Assembly: GCF_963924675.1 (NCBI RefSeq)
Contig: NC_089222.1
Coordinates: forward strand, 135,496,281 to 135,560,280
DNA length: 64,000 nt
Direction: 5' to 3'
From: Phocoena phocoena
Lineage: Eukaryota > Chordata > Mammalia > Artiodactyla > Phocoenidae
Under the pieces are notes generated by a model, which saw only the letters and a list, made by a program, of their open reading frames with translations, searched no databases and was not told the DNA's origin. Numbering within the stretch: position 1 is the stretch's first letter; each line of letters begins with the position of its first letter. Position numbers and translations under genes: made by a program. This document shows positions 1 through 9,600 of this stretch, piece by piece.

Positions 1-254
1 AGCATGATCCAATGTTTATTTTTTTTAAACTATATGTATTTATATCTACGCAGAGTGTATTAACAGATAGGCAGAGGTTATTTCCAGATGGTGCAATTAT
101 GGGTGGTTTTTAGGTTTTTTATAACTTTCTAAATTTTCTAAATTTTATACAATAATAATTTTACAATGAGAAAAAACATAAACCTATTTTCATTTTGAAA
201 AACAAACAAAAAAGAATTCACACAATTCAGCTATGTGGGCTTCCTGTCGAGAGC

Positions 255-420
255 AGTTGTCCTCAGTCTTGGCTGTATGTTAGAATCACCCAGGGAGCTC
301 TAGAAAATTCTGATGCTTGAGTCCCACCCCTGGGGATTCTGATATGGTCAGAGTTGAGGCATCAGGACTTTTCAGAGGGACTCTAATGTACACCCAGGAT
401 CCACCCGGGGCTGGGGTTGT
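255..420 (+). mobile_element. MER5-like (hAT-Charlie) fragment
   Basis: Phrases such as tgttagaatcacccaggga, gcttgagtcccacccctggg and gattctgatatggtcag follow the MER5A consensus as I recall it. Old and diverged. Confidence 0.6.
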
Positions 421-704
421 TGTTTGGAGATGATTGGTGGACACACAGGACCCAGATTGGGTGTTTTCCTCAAATTGGGTGCCTCCTTAGGACTTTAAAC
501 CAAAGTATACCCTAGGGATGAGATATTATTCAGGGTAAAGCCCACTTGACTTATTTGTATATGGACAAGGCCTGGGCAAGTACACCCTCAAAATAATCCT
601 AGTACATTGCAAAGACGGCTTAGGACCTTTCTTCATTCTTAGTGTCTTTCCTCAGGATGACTGTTCTCAGTGTCCTCAAAGTCCTTTGAGAATCTGATGG
701 TAAC

Positions 705-950
705 TGCTGTCACTTACTGAGCACCTTCAAAGGGCCAGGTACTTTGCAAAGTGCTTTACTTGTATCAAGCCATTTAGTCCTCCAAACAACCTTATGAAGG
801 AGGTGCTATTAGTATCACCATTTTTCATATTAGGAAAATGAGGCTCAGAATATTTAGGTGACTGACCCATATCATGGCTGGTCAGTGGCAGGGCAGGGAT
901 TTTAAACCAGGAGGTCTTGCTCTAGAGCTGGCACTTTTAACCACTGGCTT
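705..950 (-). mobile_element. MIR SINE
   Basis: Minus-strand MIR: actgagcacc...gggccaggtac, tttagtcctccaaacaaccttatgaag, ccatttttcatattaggaaa, ending ttaaccactgg. Nearly full length, old. Confidence 0.8.
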
Positions 951-1361
951 GGAATAATTTATCCAGAAAAATGCCTTTGCTCAGATGCACCCATTAGCAT
1001 GTAGTTCCATGGGTCCATAGATGCCTACAGCTGTGCATGGACCCAGGAAAGAGCCATTCTCCAGGGAGAAAGCCACATGTGGTGCGATATTGCCCTTGCT
1101 GTAGCCACTGCCCTCCTCATACCCCAAGTATAGATAATGTGGCAGCCCCTGCCCCCTCAAGGGTCCCCTGCCAACAAAGAATGGTCATCTCTCTCCATGT
1201 CATTGCCAAGGTGGGTGCTTAGAGCTGCAGTTGCTCTTGTGGGCACTGTTCAGGAAAGGTCTGTGCTATGCCCTGCCTCTGTTGGGTCTGGCCCTCCAGA
1301 ACAGTGAACTGCAGGCTCACCCACACTGCCTAAGGATGATGTCTTCTGTTCTCCAATGTAG

Positions 1362-1529
1362 ATCCTGGAAAACACTCCTGAAAACCACCCAGACCACAGC
1401 CATTTGAAGCACGCCCTGGAGAAGGCAGAGGAGCTGTGCTCCCAGGTGAACGAAGGGGTGCGGGAGAAGGAGAACTCGGACCGGCTGGAGTGGATCCAGG
1501 CCCATGTGCAGTGTGAAGGCCTGTCTGAG
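1362..1529 (+). CDS. ITSN1: ITSN1 coding exon: DH C-terminal end and DH-PH linker
   Basis: 56 whole codons starting [20 protein letters not shown] and ending CEGLSE, phase 0 at both ends. The acceptor is tgtag at 1357-1361 and the donor is gt at 1530-1531 (gtagcg, weak at +4 to +6). The acidic/basic helical stretch ([22 protein letters not shown]) fits the last DH helix leading into the PH domain. An antisense ORF over this exon is only a shadow. Confidence 0.95.
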
Positions 1530-3583
1530 GTAGCGCCTTAGGGTGTGACCTGGGTCTCCCCCACTGAGCCTTGGCAGCTGGCCTGAAGGAGGACGAGAAA
1601 AAAACATGAATTGTCCTCCCTATTGGCCTCCAGTTTGCTAATTCTCTCTCCAGCTGCTTCTAATCTGCTGTTTAATCCATCTACTGATTTTTTAAAATTT
1701 CAATTATTTTCTTTTACCCTTTCCAGCATTCTAGTTATTTTCTCTAATCTGCTGGTTTCTTTCTTGTCTTGGTCCTTTCACAAATGACCATGCTTCTCAT
1801 TTATTTCCTAACACATTTTAAATATATTCTTGTACATTTCAGATCTGATTATTCCATTAACTCAGGTTATGAGTTTCACTGTTTTGTCTGTTGCTTCTGC
1901 TAGCTCTCACCACACGTGTCTGTTTCCCTGTATGTACTTTGATTTTTGATTGTGAGCTCAACATTCCTTGGAACTTTATCTGTGGGATCTTTGAGGTCTG
2001 AAGTTGTATTCCTCCTGCAAGGGTTGCTAGCTACCAGGATCACCCTAAATTAGATATAGAGGGGTTTTCAGATCACACTAGTGTGTGAATTGTGGTTGTA
2101 AACTTAAATGAGAACTGCATTGTGGTTACAAATTCTCAGGGACATTTTTTTTCCCCTCCACTTACACCAAGTTCAAAAACAAGCAAGTTTTCTTGGTCAT
2201 CCCTTCTGTGCTGAGTTTACTTATCATTCTTCCTTTGGAGTCTAGCGTTTTGGGATGTCCTGTTATCTCATGTGGGCCCTGGATATATCTCCTGTCTCTT
2301 GCACCCTCCATAGCCTTTAAAATGGAAGCTTAAGGTCACCAGATTTAAGAAAGACTCTCAGGGATAAAGCCAGCTTAGGGGCTTGTTTATCTTCCAGGGT
2401 TCACATTTTCATGCTGTTTTTGGCCTCTGCAAATTTCTTATTTTCAGTTTTAATTTTTACCACCTCACTTGCATTTAAAAACTACAGTTCTATATTTTAT
2501 TCGGTTTTGAAAATTTTCACTGGGTGAGTCAGAGTCTCTAGTCCACCATACTACCAGAAACAGAGTCTCTTCTGTAGTATTTGATTCTCTTCTTGTCCTT
2601 TATCTTTACTTTAGTCTCATTCATTCTTTCTGCCTGTTCTCACTCTTTCTCTTTGCCTCTGTACACACACACAGATACACATACATACACACATTCATGC
2701 ACACACACCATTGACTAGGGTTTACCAAAATGCCCAGGCAGACTGTCTCCCTCACCCACTCTCCCTGTGGCTCCTTCCTTCTTACAAGTTTCAAAGGCAT
2801 TAACTACCTAAGGAAGTTGCACCACTGCTTCCTCCCTGCCCTGCCTCCTGTCCCCCTTCTGTGAAGGTGTGGGATAACCAAAGTTATGGAAGCAGCCATG
2901 TGGAAACCAAGGTGATGGATGTGGGTTCCCATTTTGGAACTGTGTTGATAAGCAATCCAGCAGCATTCACTGGTTGGTTGGCTTACTTATTCATTCATTC
3001 ATTCAATAAACATTTACCGAGCACCTGCCCATGTGCCTTGCTCAGTACTAAACACTGACATGGAAATCAATAAGATGTGACCTACACCATCTCAAGAAGC
3101 CTACAGTCCTGGACCAAGTAGAGGGATCAAACCAATACTTACCACACAGTGTGAGACGTTATGAGGCAGATCTAGGTGCCAAGTGCTGTTGGACACTCAT
3201 GGAGGAAGGAACCGTCATGGAGGGATTCAGGGACGTGTTGGAGAAGGTGACACTCGGCTGGGTGTTGAAGGATGAAGATACCTCTCCAGGAAAGAATCCA
3301 GGGGGAGGGCATTTCAGTGGAGGGCACAGCCTGTGCAGGACTTGGGTGAGCAATGCAGGGTGACAGGTGATAAGCTTTAAGGCAAGTTGAAGCCAGGGCA
3401 AGGAAGGGCTGTGTATCATTCCCAGGAGCATTAACTTGATCCTGAAGACAGTGGACTTGAACAGCTCCTGAATCTGCCAGCCTGAAGTGCAACTGTGCAC
3501 TTTTTCTTTTTTCTTTTTCAATGTTCCCTATCTTTTTTCTTCCTTTCTTCCTTCCCTTTCTTCCCTTTCTTTCTTTCTTTCTT

Positions 3584-3641
<58 letters not shown>

Positions 3642-6600
3642 CCTCCCTCCCTCCCTCCCTCTCTTCCTTCCTTCCTTCCTTTCTTTCTTTCTTTCTTTTT
3701 GCCACACCACGTGGCTTGCAGGATCTTAGTTCCCTGACCAGGGATCGAACCCAGCCCCAGCAGTGAAAGTACAGAGTCCTAACCAATGGACTGCTGGGGA
3801 ATTCCCCTCACTGTGCACTTTTAAAGGGGTCCTTCCCTGAGTCTCAGGGCGGCAGTCACGGGACTCAGTGAGGCCTGGGTCTTCATCTTAGAACATTAAG
3901 AATAGGGAATTCCCTGGTGGTCCAGTGGTTAGGACTCCACACTTCCACTGCAGGGGCATGGACTCAGAGGACTAAGATCCTGCATGCCACATGGCACAGC
4001 AATAAAAAAACCCTCAAAACATTAAGAATAAAATAAACTCTTGTCATTTGCTTTTTTGGGATGTATATACCCTCTTTGAAATAGACTGTTGTCCTTCTTT
4101 AGTGATCGATCCTTCCTGGCTGTTGTACAACAGCTTTCTGTATGGTCTGTTTTGTCTGTACAGTCAGGGTTCACAATCGTGGGGAGGGGGCGTGTTGGCT
4201 TCTGTTTCCTGGCCCAGATCTGGACACACACCAGTGATTAAGTTTCAAATAAATGCCGTCTTTGGCATTCTTGTCTTAAGATCAAGAACTATCAAGTCTG
4301 TTCCCAATTCACATATGTTCAGTGTTAGCCTGGCCAGTTGGAGGCTCTAACCTTTGAGTGTGAATAAACCACATCAACTCTATGTCATCCAAGTGAATTG
4401 CTAGATTCATTGCCCCCAAGTGGCTTGAACTCTCTCTTGGTGAGTAAAAAGGGCTAGATTGACATCCTTTGAAGGCTCTCTTTGTGGTGTCACCTTCAGT
4501 CTTTGGGGCTCCCTCAGAACCTCAGTGGGAGGTTAGAGGCCCTCGTCCCTCCTTGTACCTGAGGACAGAGTGGACTGGTCACGCTTCCTTGCTGCCTATA
4601 GGTCTCTGGTCATAGAGGCCCCACTGATTCTTTCTCCCACACTGGAGGCAGACAGGTGGCCAGCAGCATCTCTTGGGGAATGTGTGTTGTGAACTGTCAC
4701 CTCTTCATTAATACTCTTCTCAGGGAGGTCTGTAGGGTTCATAGCTCTGGAGAGAGTCTCAGCCTTGAAGGCTGCTGGATGGAGGATACCCCTGGGGCCC
4801 AAGTATGGGCAGGTGGAGACCTGAAGTTCTGACTCCTGCCTGGATCGTATCACTTCCTGGGCACAGCTGTGGCCTTCCCCTCCCTCAGTCTCTCCCCCGC
4901 TATCCAAAAGGGGGGCCTTAGTGGGGTTATATCTTCTACAGTCTCCCTCTGCCCCTTTAGAACCTGCTCACAGGAGATGACAGAGCCCAAGGGGGGATGA
5001 TAGAGCATGAGATGATAGAGCCCAGGGGGATGACAGAGCTGCGTTTCCACACTTAGATCTGTCTCCAAGTTTTGGGAAGTGGAAGGAAGAGAGCTGCCTG
5101 TCCCCTTCACATTTTCAGGGCCAGTGAATTGGGTGAGATATAATGGGCACCAACAGTGTCTGTTCTGCTTGGCTTCGAGGCATCTGTCAGCACCACTGAG
5201 TTTTGTAGTCCACCCATGTGGTAGGGGCCTGGACTCAAGCTGCGCCTTGGAAAGTAGCATTTGTCCTGTAGAACCGTACAGGGAGAGTCTCTGCTGCTTT
5301 CCAGAACCGCGTAGGACTGTCTGAGCCTGAGCAGGGCCATCATTGGAGCTGGTTCATGCCACCTCCGGCGGACTAGTCTGCGCACAGCACATACCCATTA
5401 AGGAGGGAGAGGGCTGAGTGTTTTCTTCCTGCTGCCCAGTTTCCCCAATAAATACAAGGGGGAAAAGCACCAGTCGCCCTGAGACACTGAGCAGACCTCG
5501 AGGAAAAGCATTAGGAATTATAGCCAAAGTTCATCTTGACACGTGGAATCTCCAGAACCACGACTTTGACTTCTTGGCTCCAAAAGTCCCTGCCTGAAGT
5601 TTTCAAAGGAGTCCTTGATTTGAGCCTAAGTTACAGGCTTCAGATTCTGATGGAACGCATGCTTTCAGATGCAGAAAAACAAAACAAAACAAAAAAATGA
5701 CCTCACTTCATCCTGTCTTCTTTGGGTTTTGTTTTCCTTTCTCAGCAACTTGTGTTCAATTCAGTGACCAATTGCTTGGGGCCACGCAAGTTTCTTCACA
5801 GTGGGAAACTCTACAAGGCCAAGAGCAACAAGGAGCTGTATGGCTTCCTCTTCAACGACTTCCTCCTGCTGACCCAAATCATAAAGCCCCTGGGCTCTTC
5901 GGGCACCGACAAAGTCTTCAGCCCCAAATCAAACCTGCAGTATAAAATGTACAAAACCGTAAGTTTGATTCTAGATTGCAACATCAGGGTTGATGTTTGG
6001 GGGAGGAGGAAGTTTCCAAAAGGAACATTTCAGCAGGGTTTGGAGGCTGTGGCATACAGGAAGTGCAGGGGCTGAGACAGGATTTAGGGTGACCACAGCA
6101 TCACGGGTCCAGCAGTATCAGAAAAGGAACGACGCTCAAATCAATTGACGAAACATCTATTAGCTGTCAAGTGGCTACTGTGGGTCCCCCAGATGTGTTG
6201 AAGATATGCCTTGCCCTGGTGGGGTTCCCGGTCTAGTGTGGCAGGTGTGGGAAAGTTCGAGACTAGAACTCAAGCACCCACTTCCTGAACATTCCCAGAT
6301 CTCCCTCCAAACTTCTCAAGATGGTTTGGAACATCTGTGCCCCTCACCTTTTTCCAGCAAAAGCCAGTCTAAATAGTCAACGTGTAGAGAATTTTCCTAA
6401 GCTGTTTATTTGGTCTGCTTCTACGTGTATGGCTGTGTTTGTGTGTTTTCGTGTCATGGGATATTGTTTTTCTAAGCTTGTCTCTGTGTGGGTATTTTCA
6501 CAGAAGAATTTTCTCTGAAGCAGCAGTTAGCTTTATTTTGGGAAAAAGCACAATGTACTTATGTAGCTTGTCACTAGCAGCTTTGTATGAACAACTTGGA

Positions 6601-9600
6601 GAGAATTGCTTGGAGGTAGAGTTGATGGAAACTGCTGACTAGGATATACTATGAGAAAAACAGACCCATCAGTTCTTATTCTGGAGGACTTTAAAAATAC
6701 CTGCAAAACGGAGGGGGGAAATCCATATTTATAATTTGCAGTATCTGAAAGTCAATATGAACACAAAATCATTATTCTGGTATAGTTTACTGAAACACCC
6801 TCACACCCCCACCGCAGACACACACACACACACCCTTCACCCTCAGTCTAGTTTATTAGAACACGTGCATGTAAGCACACACACATACTCATAGTTTATT
6901 GCAATACACGGCCCCCAGTCTGGTTTTGTAATGGCTGTGCATTATTTTTCAGCCTATTTTCCTAAATGAGGTTCTAGTAAAATTACCCACTGACCCTTCC
7001 GGGGATGAACCCATCTTCCACATTTCCCACATTGACCGAGTCTACACCCTCCGAGCAGAAAGCATAAACGAAAGGTAAGACCTGCCTCCTCACTGGCAGT
7101 GGGCGCCCAGGTCCCACCAGGTGTAGGACAGATGTGGGACATTTAATTAATCAGCAGGTCCCAACGTTCCTTCAGTTGCAATGCCACCCCCTCTGGCTGG
7201 AGGTGGGGCGGGGGCATGAGGGTGGGGCTGTCTTAATACGTTTTTCTAGAGTCTCTCGGAAGTTTGACCCATGGCATGAATTTTGCAAAGTAAAAGACAT
7301 TGAAATGAATTTTGCTTGAGAATTTTTTAAAAAGCAATTTTCAGAATCTGAGATAAATGGAGCATCTCGTTTCCCAAGGTTTCCCAGGTGGCAGAAACCA
7401 ATAGGAAAGTGATTTGGGGATGGATAGGACCACCTAATCCTGACCCCCTCCTCAGCTGGCTCCCCTGGACAGACGTTCTGGATCCTAGAACTGTGGGCAT
7501 TTTTGCTTTAATCTCTTCTTCAAGGTTCTGCCCCGGAGCCAAATGAAACAGATTATTTTCTGAAGGGTGAACTTGACATAAGACCTACAGCATTCCAAGA
7601 GAATTTGTGCCAAAAAGCAGGAAATTGGCTAAAGTCGTCATGTCATACATATGCTTCTCAGGAAAAGGAAGGCGAAAACATCACGCCAAGATGTTGGGGA
7701 AAGCCAAGATGCTTTCCCCGGCGTGTGTGTGCTCTTTCATGGAAAGTGGTTCCTTATCTGGGAAATGGTTTCTTTCCTTGGATGGTTTAGTAAGAGAAAT
7801 CCTTCTGGCCTTATTGGATTAGGCAAATATGTGTTGCTTTTCAAGAAGGAAGGAAGAGGAGTTGTTGCCAACATCTCCTCCAGGGCAGCATTTATCATCA
7901 TAGATTTTCTTCCATGGGGACGCAAACTCAGGTCTTGAGTACATCAGTAAAAATATCACTCGTGCCTTTGTTGTGCGTGGTAGAAATCATGATTAGCACC
8001 ATGTGACATAAAACCAGACTTTCTTTGCTGAGCCTTTGTTGTAAAAATCAAACGAACAAGGCAGAGTCCTAGAAACTGAATTTGTACAGACCTGAAGCCT
8101 GAGTTCTGTTTGGCACCGTTCTGTCTCTCCCTTTCCAAGGACCGCCTGGGTGCAGAAAATCAAAGCTGCTTCTGAACTCTACATAGAGACGGAGAAGAAG
8201 AAGCGGGAGAAGGCGTACCTGGGTAAATACATCGCTGGGCAGAGGGGCCCGGGATCCCGCAGAGTGGCGGCAGAGAGCCGTTTGGTTGTGCCTAGAACCC
8301 TTAGAGCTGGAAGATGGGCCTGGGGGTAGGGGAGAGCCTGAGGGGGCAGGCAGGCGGAAGAGGGAGAGCGGGGGTGCAGGGTGAGGGGTGGAGAGCAGAT
8401 TCCAGGATCAAGGAAGCGAGAATTCCAGGTGGAGTAGGGGTGGGGAATTGTTCTTGCTCCCCAGGCAAACCAAAAAGGCAGCAGATCCTAAACGGGAGCA
8501 TTTTGTGTTGTTTCTCTTGCTGTCATAGTCCGTTCCCAAAGAGCCACAGGCATTGGAAGGTTGATGGTGAACGTGGTTGAGGGCATTGAACTGAAACCCT
8601 GTCGGTCACACGGTAAGGACCCAAGAGGCCCCCTCTATCACATATTAGTGGTGGAAGCCTTTTCTGCATCCCCTCCACCTGGCTTTAAAACAAATGTGCT
8701 GTTTCCATAATCCTCAATTTCCTTCCAGACTTGGTTTTTGTAGCACTTGTTAAAAAAAATTTTTTTTAATTCTTTTCGACCGTTTTGCTTTCGAGAAAGA
8801 TCTGAGTGGCTGCCCTTTCACAATACAGTCAACCCCTCTGTATCTGCAGGTTCTGCACCTGCGGATTCAACCAACTGCTGATCGAAAATATTCGAAGAAA
8901 ATCTGAAAAATTTCCAAAAAGCAAAACTTGACTGGCAACGCTTTACATAGCAGTTACATTGTATTAGGTTATTACATGTAATCTAGAGGTGATTTAAAGT
9001 ATATGGGAGGATGTGGGTAGCAAAGACGATACCATTTTATCTAAGGGACTTGAGCATTTGGGTATTTGTGGAGGGTTCTGGAACCAGTCCCCGTGGATAC
9101 TGAGGGATGACTGTGGTTTTGACACAATCTAGGGCTAAAGTGAGGAGACAGGAAAGGCTTAGTTTTGAAGCCCACTAATGTAATTATTTAAGTATTATGA
9201 ATATTTAAGTAGTATACTTTAAGTATGATGCTGGATTGTGTGAGTTTCCGCCTGGATTCTCCATTTTATGCAGCTTATTAAGTGTGGCATTGGAGTGAGA
9301 TCAAAATGAGGGGTGTAGCGGGAACGGCTGCCACATGACTGTGACCCCGCCACACTCACCCAGAAGAGCTGGGCGGCAGGCGGGAGTCAAGCAGGCTCTG
9401 TTCCCTCTAGGAAAGAGTAACCCGTACTGCGAGGTGACCATGGGCTCCCAGTGTCACATCACCAAGACAATCCAGGACACTCTGAATCCCAAGTGGAATT
9501 CCAACTGCCAGTTCTTCATCAAAGACCTGGAGCAGGAGGTCCTTTGCATCACCGTATTCGAGAGGGACCAGTTCTCTCCAGACGGTGAGTAAAAAGCGGC

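Larger units (their letters stand above)
1..1361 (+). other. ITSN1 intron (3' part)
   Basis: Intronic sequence before the first exon in the window. It holds a MER5-like fragment (about 255-420) and a MIR (705-950). The rest shows no coding signal. Confidence 0.85.
1530..5745 (+). other. ITSN1 intron after the DH-linker exon
   Basis: Contains old LINE sequence (1625-2560), an L2-like fragment (2975-3070), a 170-nt pyrimidine tract and two SINEs in opposite orientation (3701-3808, 3905-4010). The remaining 4020-5745 shows no recognisable gene; ORFs there overlap on both strands with no domain. Confidence 0.85.

Noticed and set aside
3487..3786. Several long ORFs with Ser/Leu or Arg/Glu/Lys repeats on both strands
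   Set aside because: All read through the CT/TTTC microsatellite in different frames; simple repeat translation, not protein.
9335..9410. ATG-initiated extension upstream of the ITSN1 C2 exon
   Set aside because: It is intron sequence; the ctctag acceptor at 9410 and the phase from exon 8529-8612 fix the exon start.
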